Assembly (NCBI GenBank): GCA_037719575.1
Contig: JBBJMF010000026.1
Span: 1-31,944 of the forward strand
Length of the DNA: 31,944 bases
Reading direction: 5' to 3'
Origin: JAWWPG01 sp037719575
GTDB taxonomy: Bacteria > Actinomycetota > Actinomycetes > Propionibacteriales > Nocardioidaceae
Translations under genes and position numbers: made by a program
The notes under the pieces: model-generated
The model's database searches: none
What the model saw: the letters and a program-made list of their open reading frames with translations, nothing else
What the model was told of the DNA's origin: nothing
Shown: one piece after another, positions 14,247 through 23,600 of the stretch
How the letters are laid out: each line of letters starts with the position of its first letter
How positions within the stretch are numbered: position 1 is the first letter of the stretch

Positions 14247-15065
14247 TCATGGCGATGTGAGCTCGTCGAGGCAGCGCCGGGCGGCCCTCCGCAACGCCGC
14301 AACGGTGGGGCCAGCCTGGAGCACCCCGCGCGACGTCGACGGCAGCACCCGGTCGAAGGCGTCGCCGAAGAGCTCGCGCAGGTGTCCCGCCGATCCGCCC
14401 TGCACCCCGTAGCCGGGAGCGAGCAGTGGACCGCCGGTGTCCACGTCCTCGTCGAGGGTGGGCAAGGTGGCACCGACGACCGCGCCCACCGAGCCGAGAC
14501 GTGTGGCTGCGGCGTTCTCGGCACGTACGGCGGCCAGCACCGCCCCCGCGACGGACCCGTGATCCGTTGCCGCCCGCTGGAACCGGGGGCCATCCGGGTT
14601 CGAGGTGAGTGCGAGCACGAACACGCCGGTGCCGTGCGCCTTTGCCGCGTCGAGCGCCGGGCGCAGCGACTCGAAGCCCAGGTAGGGGTTGACGGTGATC
14701 GCGTCGACGGCGAGCGGCGACGACTCCTCGAGGTAGGCCTCGGCGTACCCCTGCATGGTCGACCCCATGTCGCCCCGCTTGACGTCCAGCAGCACCAGCG
14801 CGCCCGCCTGACGGGCCTCGGAGACGACCCGCTCCAGCACCGCGATGCCCGCCGACCCCATCCGTTCGAAGAACGCCGACTGTGGTTTGAGGACCGCGAC
14901 CTGCCCGGCCAGGGCGTCGACGCAGGTCAGGCAGAAGCGCTCGAGACCGTCGGGGTTGTCGTCGAGCCCCCAGTCGGCGAGCAGGCTGGCGTGCGGATCG
15001 ATGCCGACGCACAACGCTCCTCTGCTCCGCATGCTCGCGTGCAACCGGGCGCCGAACGTCTCCAT
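14247..15065 (-). CDS. pyrF: Orotidine 5'-phosphate decarboxylase, type 2
   Basis: The last step of UMP synthesis, decarboxylating OMP. At 272 aa it matches the longer type 2 form found in mycobacteria and related groups. The catalytic motif is LLDVKRGDMGST, with GIDPH near the N-terminus, VNPYLGFES and LLAPGYGVQGG (phosphate-binding region). The ATG at 15065 follows the pyrD-like stop by 2 nt and has GGAG upstream. It is the last gene of the pyr operon and ends 9 nt before the hairpin array. Confidence 0.95.
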   Translation of the reverse strand: METFGARLHASMRSRGALCVGIDPHASLLADWGLDDNPDGLERFCLTCVDALAGQVAVLKPQSAFFERMGSAGIAVLERVVSEARQAGALVLLDVKRGDMGSTMQGYAEAYLEESSPLAVDAITVNPYLGFESLRPALDAAKAHGTGVFVLALTSNPDGPRFQRAATDHGSVAGAVLAAVRAENAAATRLGSVGAVVGATLPTLDEDVDTGGPLLAPGYGVQGGSAGHLRELFGDAFDRVLPSTSRGVLQAGPTVAALRRAARRCLDELTSP

Positions 15066-15067
15066 GG

Positions 15068-16009
15068 TCACTCCTCTCCTCGCCGCGAGACGGCGATGTG
15101 GGCGACACCCCTGGCCTGCCTCGGGCTGGTGAAGCCGTGGGCTGCGAGCAGCACGCGCAGCTCCTCGACCACCCGCAGCGGCGTGGCAGGATCGCTGAAG
15201 ATCGCCGTGCCGACCTGGACCGCGTCGGCGCCGACGGCCAGGTAGGCCAGCACGTCGGCGCAGGTGCGGATCCCGCCCACCCCGACGATGCAGGCGCTCG
15301 GCAGCGCACGACGTACCTCCCAGACGGCGAGCAGCCCGACTGTCAGCAGGGCGGGACCGCACAGCTCCCCGGTGACGGCGCCGAGGCGCGGCCGGAGGGT
15401 GGCCGGGTCGATGGCGAGACCCGGCATCGAGCCGGGCAGCACGACGGCGTCGGCTCCGGCCTCAAGGACCGATGCCGCCAGGTCCACCACGGGGGCGGCC
15501 CCCGGCCACAGCTTCGCGAAGACCGGCACCCCCGCGGCGGCGTCCCTGCGCACGACCGAGACGGCGCGGGAGGCGTGCACCGGGTCGAAAGCCGGCCCGT
15601 GGGCCAGGTTGACCTCGATTCCGGCGATACCCGGTGTGTTGCCCACCCGGCGCGCGAGCTCGGCGTACTCGCCAAGGCTGGTGCCGGCGACCGAGACGAT
15701 GGGTCGGGCGTCGCGCTGGAGGAGCCAGGGCAGGTCGGTGGCCAGGAAAGCGTCGACCCCGTGCCCGGGGAGTCCGACGGCGCTGAGCGTTCCGGCCGGC
15801 GTCTCCACTGCCCGCGGCAGCGGCTGCCCACCACTGGCGTCGCGGGTGACCGACGCCGTGACGAAGGCGCCCAGCTCGGCGAGGTCGCAGAACTGGGCGA
15901 GCTCCCGGCCGTTGCCCGCGCAGCCACTCGCTGTCATCACCGGGCTCGAGAACAGCCGGTCCGCCAGCATCGTCGTCAGGTCGACCCGGTCGACCGGCAC
16001 CCCGCTCAC
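15068..16009 (-). CDS. Divergent class 1B PyrD-like flavoprotein, active-site residues lost
   Basis: A 313-aa TIM-barrel protein clearly related to class 1B dihydroorotate dehydrogenase: SPVMTASGCAGNGRELAQF, PRAVETPAGTLSAVGL, KLWPG, GVGGIRTCADVL and AVQVGTAIFSDP (FMN phosphate region) all align. The residues that define the reaction differ. Class 1 NxSCPN, which holds the catalytic Cys, reads NLAHGP (134-139). The Lys of VKxT reads VTAS. LNAIGLQNPG reads LSAVGLPGHG. The INT orotate-binding Asn reads PGS (192-194). The start GTG overlaps the pyrK-like stop by 4 nt (GTGA). It probably forms a complex with that PyrK-like protein but is unlikely to oxidise dihydroorotate in the usual way. Confidence 0.85.
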   Translation of the reverse strand: MSGVPVDRVDLTTMLADRLFSSPVMTASGCAGNGRELAQFCDLAELGAFVTASVTRDASGGQPLPRAVETPAGTLSAVGLPGHGVDAFLATDLPWLLQRDARPIVSVAGTSLGEYAELARRVGNTPGIAGIEVNLAHGPAFDPVHASRAVSVVRRDAAAGVPVFAKLWPGAAPVVDLAASVLEAGADAVVLPGSMPGLAIDPATLRPRLGAVTGELCGPALLTVGLLAVWEVRRALPSACIVGVGGIRTCADVLAYLAVGADAVQVGTAIFSDPATPLRVVEELRVLLAAHGFTSPRQARGVAHIAVSRRGEE

Positions 16010-16845
16010 GAGAGCAGCGCCCAGTCGACGCGGTCGCCGTCGAACACCGGGCCGTCGACGCAGCACCGGACCGGTCGCGTGACACCGTCTCTCCCCCGGA
16101 CGGGTACGACGCACGAGTTGCAGAGACCCAGCCCGCAGGACATCGGGGCCTCCATGGCCACCTGCGACCAGGCGCCCGACGCCCGAGCCAGCCGGGCCAC
16201 CTCTCGCAGGGTGGGGGTGCGGCCGCAGGCGTAGACGACGTCGACGGCGTGCCGACCGAGCAGCACCGGCAGAGCCGTCGTGACGTCACCCCTGATACCG
16301 ACCGAGCCGTCGACGGTCGTGACCGTCACGGACTGGGCAGCGCGCCGGGCCTCTAGGGCACCGAACAGTCCCCGCTCGTTCGCCGCCCCCAGCACCATGT
16401 GGACCGCACAGTCGCGCTCCCGGAGCCGCTCGCCCAGCATGAACAGGGGCGCCGCGCCATAGCCCTCGCCGACGACCGCACAGACGGCGGGCTCCCGAGG
16501 CAGCGAGAAGGGTCGGCCCACCGGCCCGAGCACGTCCACGGCGTCGTGGGGATGCAGCGCCGCGAGCCAGCGGGTGGCCGGGCTCCGCGGGGCGAAGACC
16601 ACCTCCACCGTGCCGCCGTACACCCCAGCGGGCCGCGCCCGGTGCACCCAGAAGGCGCGCCTGCGCAGCAGGCCGGACGTCTCGCCACCGATGCCGAGCT
16701 CGACGAAGCTGCCAGGCCGGACGCGCTCGGCGACGCCGGGGGCGACCATGGTCAGGTGGGCGTAGTCACCGACCTGCTTGACCGACAGCACCGCACCGTC
16801 GACCTGGACCGGACCAGCACGCTCGCGGCGCGCGGGCTCACTCAC
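16006..16845 (-). CDS. pyrK: PyrK-like FAD/[2Fe-2S] electron-transfer subunit
   Basis: A 279-aa ferredoxin-reductase-type subunit. The N-terminal FAD-binding barrel has RPGSFVELG and LLRRRAFWVHR. A nucleotide-binding domain has VVGEGYGAAPLFMLGERL, where family members usually show GGGxGxxPL. The C-terminal [2Fe-2S] cysteines are complete: Cys237, Cys242 and Cys245 in MSCGLGLCNSC, plus Cys261/262 in RCCVDGPVF. In standard PyrDK it passes electrons from PyrD FMN to NAD+. Here the partner is the divergent PyrD-like protein, so the pathway role is open. The start GTG (MSEPARRERAG) overlaps the pyrD class 2 stop by 8 nt. A longer upstream frame lies inside pyrD. Confidence 0.88.
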   Translation of the reverse strand: MSEPARRERAGPVQVDGAVLSVKQVGDYAHLTMVAPGVAERVRPGSFVELGIGGETSGLLRRRAFWVHRARPAGVYGGTVEVVFAPRSPATRWLAALHPHDAVDVLGPVGRPFSLPREPAVCAVVGEGYGAAPLFMLGERLRERDCAVHMVLGAANERGLFGALEARRAAQSVTVTTVDGSVGIRGDVTTALPVLLGRHAVDVVYACGRTPTLREVARLARASGAWSQVAMEAPMSCGLGLCNSCVVPVRGRDGVTRPVRCCVDGPVFDGDRVDWALLS

Positions 16846-17881
16846 GGGCAAGCGAGCGCTGCACGCGCGACGGCCAGGCGGGACCCTCGTAGACGAATGC
16901 GGTGTAGGCCTGCACCAGGGTTGCTCCGGCCGCCAGGCGCTGCGCGGCGTCATCCGCGGTCGAGACACCCCCCACGGAGATGATCGGCATGGTGCCGGTG
17001 TGGTGACGCAGCAGGTTCAGCACCTCGAGCGAGCGAGCCGCCAGTGGGGGTCCGGACAAGCCGCCCTCCCCAACGGCGTCGATCTCGGCCGGGCGGCTGT
17101 GCAGACCGCTGCGCTGAACCGTCGTGTTAACCGCGCTGATGCCGTCGAGTCCCGTCTCCACGGCCAGCTGCGCGATCGCGACGACCTCGTCGTCGCTGAG
17201 GTCGGGCGCGATCTTGACGAGCAGCGGCACGTGCCGGCCGGTAGTGGAGTCTGCCTGCTCGCGCACTGCCGTCAGCAGCGGCCGGAGCCGGATTACCGAC
17301 TGCAGCTCGCGTAACCCGGGTGTGTTCGGCGAGCTCACGTTGACCACGAGGTAGTCGGCGTACGGCGCCAGCAGCCGGGCGCTCAGCAGGTAGTCGCGCA
17401 CCGCGTCGATATCCGGGACCGCCCGGCTCTTGCCGATGTTGACGCCCACGATGACCCGCCGGGACGTCCGCGCCCGACGTCTGTCGGCGAGCCGGCCGGC
17501 GACGACGGCCGCACCGTCGTTGTTGAAGCCCATCCGGTTGACCAGGGCTCGGTCGGCGGGGAGTCGGAACAGCCGGGGGCGCTCGTTGCCCGGCTGCGCC
17601 TGACCGGTCACGGTCCCGATCTCCACGAAGGCGAAGCCGACCGCGGCCAGGGCGTCGATCCCGACGGCGTTCTTGTCGAACCCGGCGGCGACGCCAAGCG
17701 GACCGGGAAACGTCAGCCCGAAGGCGCGCACCTGCCGCGCCGGGTTGTCGCGCGCCCGACCCCTGGCGAGCTCGACGAGCCCAGGGATCCTTGCCGCCGC
17801 GCGCAACGCGCCGAAACCCAGCCGGTGCGCGCGCTCCGCGTCAATGCGGGACAGCACACTCGTGAACAGCTCTCGGTACAT
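16838..17881 (-). CDS. pyrD: Dihydroorotate dehydrogenase (quinone), class 2
   Basis: A membrane-associated FMN enzyme that oxidises dihydroorotate to orotate with quinone as acceptor. At 347 aa the N-terminal amphipathic segment (MYRELFTSVLSRIDAERAHR) is typical of class 2. Active-site motifs are intact: GFDKNAVGID (Lys70), VNRMGFNNDG, NVSSPNTPGLREL with catalytic Ser184, and SAVNTTV. FMN phosphate is held by SVGGVST and GATLVQAYTAF. The ATG shares one base with the carB stop. This is the expected operon DHODH and makes the following PyrK/PyrD-like pair redundant for orotate synthesis. Confidence 0.96.
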   Translation of the reverse strand: MYRELFTSVLSRIDAERAHRLGFGALRAAARIPGLVELARGRARDNPARQVRAFGLTFPGPLGVAAGFDKNAVGIDALAAVGFAFVEIGTVTGQAQPGNERPRLFRLPADRALVNRMGFNNDGAAVVAGRLADRRRARTSRRVIVGVNIGKSRAVPDIDAVRDYLLSARLLAPYADYLVVNVSSPNTPGLRELQSVIRLRPLLTAVREQADSTTGRHVPLLVKIAPDLSDDEVVAIAQLAVETGLDGISAVNTTVQRSGLHSRPAEIDAVGEGGLSGPPLAARSLEVLNLLRHHTGTMPIISVGGVSTADDAAQRLAAGATLVQAYTAFVYEGPAWPSRVQRSLARE

Positions 17882-20800
17882 CACCCAGCCGTCCTCTTCG
17901 CCGGCCAGCTCTGCAACGAACGCACCCCGAGCCCACCCGCGCGGGTCGCTTCGATCGCCTGGACGGTCGCGGCGAGCCCTTGCACGGTGGTGATGCAGGC
18001 AATGTTGGCGGCGACCGAGGCGGTCCGGATCTCGTAGCCGTCGACGCGGGGCGAGCCGCCGAAGGTCGTGCCATGCGGGGTGTTGACGACGAGCACGACG
18101 GCACCGTCGTGGATCAGGCCGACGATCGTCGGCTCGCCGCCCGGACCTGGGCCCTCGGAGTGCTTGCGGACGACGGTCGCGGCGACGCCGTTGCGCCGCA
18201 GCACGGCGGCGGTGCCGGCAGTGGCCAGGATCTCGAACCCGAGGTCGGCGAGTCGCTTGATCGGGAAGATCATGTGCCGCTTGTCGCGGTTGGCGACGGA
18301 CACGAACACCCGCCCCGACGAGGGAAGCCCTCCCAGGCAGGCGATCTGCGCCTTCGCGAAGGCGACTCCGAAGTTGGCGTCGAACCCCATCACCTCGCCG
18401 GTCGACCGCATCTCCGGGCCGAGCAGAGTGTCGACGCTGACGCCGTCGACGGTTCGGAAGCGGTTGAAGGGCATCACCGCCTGCTTCACGGCTACTGGCG
18501 CGATGTCTGGTAGGTCGGCTCCGTCGCCGGCCGCCGGGAGCATGCCTTCGGCCCGCAGGTCGGCGACGGTGGCGCCGAGCATGATCCGGGCGGCCGCCTT
18601 CGCCAACGGGGTGTTCGTCGCCTTGGACACGAACGGCACCGTGCGCGACGCGCGCGGGTTCGCCTCCAGCACGTAGAGGACGTCGGCGGCCATCGCGAAC
18701 TGGATGTTGAGCAGCCCCCGCACGCCGACGCCCTGGGCGATCGCCCGGGTCGACTCGCGCAGCCGGGCGATGTCCTCGACCCCGAGCGTGATGGGCGGCA
18801 GCGTGCACGACGAGTCGCCGGAGTGCACGCCGGCCTCCTCGATGTGCTCGAGGACCCCACCCAGGAAGAGCTCCTGACCGTCGTACAGGGCGTCGACGTC
18901 GATCTCGACCGCGTCGTCGAGGAACCTGTCGACCAGGACGGGGTGAGAGGGTGAGATCTGGGTCGCCCGCTCGATGTAGCCACGTAGCGCCTCGTCGTCG
19001 TACACGATCTCCATGCCGGCACCACCGAGGACGTACGACGGGCGGACGAGCACCGGGTAGCCGATGTCGTCGGCGATCCGCTTCGCTCCCGAGTACGACG
19101 TCGCGGTGCCGTGCTTGGGCGCTGGCAGGCCGGCCGCGGCCAGCACCTGGCCGAACGCGCCCCGGTCCTCCGCCAGGTCGATGGCCTCGGGGGTCGTACC
19201 GACGATCGGCACGCCCTCCGCGGCAAGGCGATGGGCGAGGCCGAGCGGGGTCTGGCCGCCGAGCTGCACGATCACCCCGGCGACGGGCCCGGCGGCGGTC
19301 TCGGCCGCCACCACCTCCAGCACATCCTCGAGGGTGAGCGGCTCGAAGTAGAGCCGGTCCGAGGTGTCGTAGTCGGTGGAGACCGTCTCGGGGTTGCAGT
19401 TGACCATGACGGTCTCGAAACCGGCAGCAGACAGAGCCATCGACGCGTGCACGCACGAGTAGTCGAACTCGATGCCCTGCCCGATCCGGTTCGGTCCGCT
19501 CCCGAGGATGATCACGGCCGGTTTGGTGCGCGGTCGGACCTCCGTCTCCTCGTCATACGTGGAGTAGTGGTAGGGCGTCGACGCGGCGAACTCGGCGGCA
19601 CAGGTGTCGACGGTCTTGTAGACCGGGCGCACACCGAGCGCCCGGCGGACGCCGCGCACGACGTCTTCGGTGGACCCCCTGAGATCAGCGAGCTGCACGT
19701 CCGAGAAGCCGTGGCGTTTCGCACGTCGCAGCAGACTGATGGTCAGCGACGGAGCGCCTTGCACCTCGCGGGCGACCTCGTCGAGTAGCGCGATCTGGTC
19801 GGCGAACCACAGGTCGATCCCGGTCGCGTCCGACACCTCCCGCGCGCTGGCACCGGCTTGGATCGCGGCAAGCGCCCGCTGCAGCCGGTCCTCGTGCGGC
19901 ACCCCGGCGGCCAGCAGATGCTCGTGCTTGTCGCCCGGATCCCCGTGCCAGCTGAGCTCAGACCCCTTGCGCTCCAGGGATCTGAGCGCCTTCTGGAGCG
20001 CCTCGGTGAAGTTCCGGCCGATGGCCATCGCCTCCCCCACGCTCTTCATGTGCGTGGTGAGCGTCGGGTCGGCCGCCGGGAATTTCTCGAACGCGAAGCG
20101 CGGGACCTTGACGACCACGTAGTCGAGAGTCGGCTCGAAGCTCGCCGGCGTCTTCAGCGTGATGTCGTTGGTGATCTCGTCGAGCGAGTAGCCGATCGCC
20201 ACCTTCGCCGCGATCTTCGCGATCGGGAAGCCGGTCGCTTTCGACGCCAGGGCGCTCGACCGGGAGACCCGCGGGTTCATCTCGATGACGATCAGTCGGC
20301 CATCGGCGGGGTCGACGGCAAACTGGATGTTGCAGCCTCCGGTCTCCACCCCGACGGCGCGGACCACGGCAATCGCCATGTCGCGCATCGCCTGGTACTC
20401 GCGGTCGGTGAGCGTCATCGCCGGCGCCACGGTGATCGAGTCGCCCGTGTGGACACCCATCGGGTCCAGGTTCTCGATCGAGCAGACGACCACGGTGTTG
20501 TCTTGCCCGTCGCGCATGACCTCGAGCTCGAACTCCTTCCAGCCGAGCACGGACTGCTCCAGGAGCACCTCGGTGGTGGGACTGGCATCGAGGCCGGCAC
20601 CGGCGATCCGGACCAGGCTGGTCTCGTCGTACGCGAGCCCCGACCCAGCGCCGCCCATCGTGAACGACGGCCGCACGACGACGGGGTAGCCGAGCTCGGT
20701 GGCCGCGTCGAGGCAGTCGGCGAGCGTATGGCAGACGACGCTGCGAGCGACCTCGCCGCCGATCGACTCCACGATCTGCTTGAAGGTCTCGCGGTTCTCC

Positions 20801-21177
20801 CCCGCCTGGATCGCCGCGATCGAGGCGCCGACTAGTTCCACGTCGTACTTCTCCAGCGTGCCGTCGGCGTGGAGGGCGACCGCCGTGTTGAGCGCCGTCT
20901 GGCCGCCGAGGGTGGCGAGGAGCGCGTCGGGACGCTCCTTCTCGATCACCATGGCGACGAACTCCGGCGTGATCGGCTCGACGTACGTCGCGTCGGCAAC
21001 GTCCGGGTCGGTCATGATCGTGGCCGGGTTGGAGTTGACCAGGATGACCCGCAGGCCCTCGGCCTTCAGCACCCGGCACGCCTGCGTCCCCGAGTAGTCG
21101 AACTCACACGCCTGCCCGATCACTATCGGCCCCGACCCGATAACCAAGACCGACCTGAGATCCGCGCGCCTAGGCAT
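17881..21177 (-). CDS. carB: Carbamoyl-phosphate synthase large subunit
   Basis: Makes carbamoyl phosphate from ammonia, bicarbonate and two ATP. At 1098 aa it has full length: two ATP-grasp halves beginning SVLVIGSGPIVIGQACEFDY and VIILGSGPNRIGQGIEFDY, and a C-terminal MGS-like allosteric domain (FVSVANRDKRHMIFPIKRLA). The start at MPRRADLRSVLVIG overlaps carA by 8 nt; an ATG two codons earlier is also possible. The N-terminal extension of the longer open frame falls inside carA and was dropped. Confidence 0.97.
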   Translation of the reverse strand: MPRRADLRSVLVIGSGPIVIGQACEFDYSGTQACRVLKAEGLRVILVNSNPATIMTDPDVADATYVEPITPEFVAMVIEKERPDALLATLGGQTALNTAVALHADGTLEKYDVELVGASIAAIQAGENRETFKQIVESIGGEVARSVVCHTLADCLDAATELGYPVVVRPSFTMGGAGSGLAYDETSLVRIAGAGLDASPTTEVLLEQSVLGWKEFELEVMRDGQDNTVVVCSIENLDPMGVHTGDSITVAPAMTLTDREYQAMRDMAIAVVRAVGVETGGCNIQFAVDPADGRLIVIEMNPRVSRSSALASKATGFPIAKIAAKVAIGYSLDEITNDITLKTPASFEPTLDYVVVKVPRFAFEKFPAADPTLTTHMKSVGEAMAIGRNFTEALQKALRSLERKGSELSWHGDPGDKHEHLLAAGVPHEDRLQRALAAIQAGASAREVSDATGIDLWFADQIALLDEVAREVQGAPSLTISLLRRAKRHGFSDVQLADLRGSTEDVVRGVRRALGVRPVYKTVDTCAAEFAASTPYHYSTYDEETEVRPRTKPAVIILGSGPNRIGQGIEFDYSCVHASMALSAAGFETVMVNCNPETVSTDYDTSDRLYFEPLTLEDVLEVVAAETAAGPVAGVIVQLGGQTPLGLAHRLAAEGVPIVGTTPEAIDLAEDRGAFGQVLAAAGLPAPKHGTATSYSGAKRIADDIGYPVLVRPSYVLGGAGMEIVYDDEALRGYIERATQISPSHPVLVDRFLDDAVEIDVDALYDGQELFLGGVLEHIEEAGVHSGDSSCTLPPITLGVEDIARLRESTRAIAQGVGVRGLLNIQFAMAADVLYVLEANPRASRTVPFVSKATNTPLAKAAARIMLGATVADLRAEGMLPAAGDGADLPDIAPVAVKQAVMPFNRFRTVDGVSVDTLLGPEMRSTGEVMGFDANFGVAFAKAQIACLGGLPSSGRVFVSVANRDKRHMIFPIKRLADLGFEILATAGTAAVLRRNGVAATVVRKHSEGPGPGGEPTIVGLIHDGAVVLVVNTPHGTTFGGSPRVDGYEIRTASVAANIACITTVQGLAATVQAIEATRAGGLGVRSLQSWPAKRTAG

Positions 21178-22312
21178 GACCATCCCCACCAGAAGAACTA
21201 ACGCGGCCGGACATGAGCGCAACGAAACGTGCAAACAGGTGCCCGGCATCGTGGGGGCCAGCTGCCGCCTCGGGGTGGTACTGGACGCTGAACGCCGGCC
21301 GGTCGAGCAACGCCAGCCCCTCGACGACGCCGTCGTTCAGGTTGCGGTGCGTGACCATGGCCGGCCCGAAGTCGGTGGCGAACCGGTCGCCGAATGCACC
21401 GTCGGGAAGACCAACTGCGAAGCCGTGGTTGTGCGACGTGATCTCGATCTTGCCGGTGGTCAGGTCCTTCACCGGTTGGTTGATGCCGCGGTGGCCGTAG
21501 CCGAGCTTGTATGTCGTCAGCCCGAGTGCCCGGCCGAAGAGCTGGTGGCCGAAGCAGATGCCGAAGAAGGGGATCCGACGCCGGAGCGTCTCGCGGAGCA
21601 CCTCGACCTGCGGGTCGGCGGTGGCCGGGTCGCCGGGACCGTTGGAGAAGAAGACGCCGTCAGGCTCGGTGGCGAGGACATCGTCGACGGTCGCCGCGGC
21701 CGGCAGGACGACGACCTCGACCCCGTGCTCGGCGAAGCGCCGCACCGTCATCGTCTTCACCCCGAGGTCGAGGGCCGCCACCCGGAAGCGGCGCGCCCCG
21801 TCGGCGGCGATCGTGTAGGTCTCGGTCGTGGAGACCTGCGCCGCCAGCGCCGACCCTGACATCAGCGGCGCCGCGAGCACCCGCTGCAGCAGGGCCGTCG
21901 GCTCCGACTCGGTTGACGAGACGCCGACTCGCATCGCGCCGCGCTCCCTGAGGTGCCTCGTGAGGGCGCGCGTGTCGATCCCACTGATCCCCACAACCCC
22001 TTGCGCACAGAGCTCCTCGGCCAGCGTGCGACGGGCCCGCCAGCTGCTGGCCAGCCTGGACGGGTCGCGAACGACGTACCCGGAGACCCAGATCCGCGAC
22101 GACTCGGCGTCCTCGTCGTTGACGCCGGTGTTGCCGACGTGCGGTACGGTCATGATGACGACCTGGCCGTGGTACGACGGGTCGGTGAGCGTCTCCTGGT
22201 AGCCGGTCATGCCGGTCGCGAACACCGCCTCCCCCACGGTTTCACCGATGGCGCCGTAGGCGTCGCCCCGAAACGTCCGGCCGTCCTCCAGGACAAGCAA
22301 TGCCTGCGTCAT
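21170..22312 (-). CDS. carA: Carbamoyl-phosphate synthase small subunit
   Basis: The glutamine amidotransferase subunit that feeds ammonia to CarB. At 380 aa the N-terminal CarA domain has GMTGYQETLTDPSY and VGISGIDTRALTRHLRE. The class I amidotransferase domain has SNGPGDP (223-229), the nucleophile Cys253 in FFGICFGHQL, and QYHPEAAAGPHDA with the catalytic His and Glu. The start MTQALLVLEDG was chosen because the longer frame overlaps pyrC. pyrC ends 7 nt upstream. A GTG two codons earlier is an alternative. Confidence 0.96.
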   Translation of the reverse strand: MTQALLVLEDGRTFRGDAYGAIGETVGEAVFATGMTGYQETLTDPSYHGQVVIMTVPHVGNTGVNDEDAESSRIWVSGYVVRDPSRLASSWRARRTLAEELCAQGVVGISGIDTRALTRHLRERGAMRVGVSSTESEPTALLQRVLAAPLMSGSALAAQVSTTETYTIAADGARRFRVAALDLGVKTMTVRRFAEHGVEVVVLPAAATVDDVLATEPDGVFFSNGPGDPATADPQVEVLRETLRRRIPFFGICFGHQLFGRALGLTTYKLGYGHRGINQPVKDLTTGKIEITSHNHGFAVGLPDGAFGDRFATDFGPAMVTHRNLNDGVVEGLALLDRPAFSVQYHPEAAAGPHDAGHLFARFVALMSGRVSSSGGDGHA

Positions 22313-22319
22313 CGACACG

Positions 22320-23600
22320 TCACTGCAGCTTCCCGTCCAGCACGGTGGGTTTGCCACGCAGGAACGTCGCCACGACGACACCTGGCAGCGTCATGCCGCG
22401 AAACGGAGTGTTGCGCGACAGCGAGGCGAAGTCGGCGGGCTCGACCACCCGGGTCGTCGACGGGTCGACGAGGGTGAGGTTGGCCAATGAGCCTGGGGCG
22501 AGCGGGTTGCCGTGGTGCGACACTCTGCCGATCCGGGCCGGCGTCACGGACATCCGGTCGGCGACGCCTGCCCAGTCGAGCAGCCCGGTGTCGACAAGGG
22601 CGAGCTGGACGACACTGAGCGCCGTCTCGAGGCCAAGCATCCCCATGGCCGCCGCCGCCCACTCGCACTCCTTGTCCTCCGTCGGATGAGGGGCGTGGTC
22701 GGTCGCGACGCAGTCGATCGTGCCGTCGGCGAGCCCGGCGCGGAGCGCGTCGACGTCGGCGCTGGTCCGCAGCGGTGGGTTGACCTTGTAGATCGGGTCG
22801 TAGCTCGCGACGAGCTCGTCGGTGAGCAGCAGGTGGTGGGGGGTGACCTCGGCGGTGACCGCCCAGCCCTTGCTCTTGGCCCAGCGGATCAGCTCGACCG
22901 ACCCTGCGGTGGAGACGTGACAGATGTGCAGCCTCGACCCGACGTGGCCGGCCAGCAGGCAGTCGCGAGCGATCACCGCCTCCTCGGCGGCGGCGGGCCA
23001 GCCGCGCATGCCGAGGATGCCCGACATCGTGCCCTCGTTCATCTGGGCGTCCTCGGTGAGGCGCGGCTCCTGGGCGTGCTGGGCGATGACCCCGTCGAAA
23101 GCCTTGACATACTCGAGCGCCCGGCGCATCAGCACGGCGTCGGACACGCACGTCCCGTCGTCGGAGAACACCCGCACCCGGGCCGCCGAGTCGGCCATCG
23201 CCCCGAGCTCCGCGAGCCGCTCTCCGCGCAGGCCGGCGGTCACCGCCCCGACCGGGCGAACGTCGCAGTACCCGCCGGTCTGCCCGAGGTGCCAGACCTG
23301 CTCGACGACGCCTGCCGTATCGGCGACCGGGTCGGTGTTGGCCATCGCATGCACGGCGGTGAACCCGCCGCGAGCCGCCGCTTGTGACCCGGTGAGCACG
23401 GTCTCGGCGTCCTCACGACCCGGCTCGCGCAGGTGGGTGTGCAGGTCGACCAGGCCGGGCAGGGCCACCAGCCCGGCGGCGTCGACGACCGTCGTACCGG
23501 CCGATTTCTCCGACGGGTCGCAGATCCTGCCGTCCCTGAGCAGCAGGTCGGCTGGCTCACCGCCGAGGATGGCAGCACCGGTGACCAGGTAGTCCTTCAT
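22320..23600 (-). CDS. pyrC: Dihydroorotase, class I
   Basis: A zinc amidohydrolase that cyclises carbamoyl aspartate to dihydroorotate. At 426 aa the metal motif is DLHTHLREPG (His54, His56). Others are the histidine words AQHAQEP and HICHVSTAG, VTPHHLLLTDE and the catalytic Asp in ATDHAPH. This is the class I form (about 430 aa) used with separate ATCase in Gram-positive bacteria. The ATG overlaps the pyrB stop by 4 nt. Confidence 0.96.
   Translation of the reverse strand: MKDYLVTGAAILGGEPADLLLRDGRICDPSEKSAGTTVVDAAGLVALPGLVDLHTHLREPGREDAETVLTGSQAAARGGFTAVHAMANTDPVADTAGVVEQVWHLGQTGGYCDVRPVGAVTAGLRGERLAELGAMADSAARVRVFSDDGTCVSDAVLMRRALEYVKAFDGVIAQHAQEPRLTEDAQMNEGTMSGILGMRGWPAAAEEAVIARDCLLAGHVGSRLHICHVSTAGSVELIRWAKSKGWAVTAEVTPHHLLLTDELVASYDPIYKVNPPLRTSADVDALRAGLADGTIDCVATDHAPHPTEDKECEWAAAAMGMLGLETALSVVQLALVDTGLLDWAGVADRMSVTPARIGRVSHHGNPLAPGSLANLTLVDPSTTRVVEPADFASLSRNTPFRGMTLPGVVVATFLRGKPTVLDGKLQ

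Noticed and set aside
16838..19456. An 872-codon open frame that would fuse a long N-terminus to class 2 PyrD
   Set aside because: The extra N-terminus is carB read out of frame. The ATG at 17881 overlapping the carB stop gives a normal-length PyrD.
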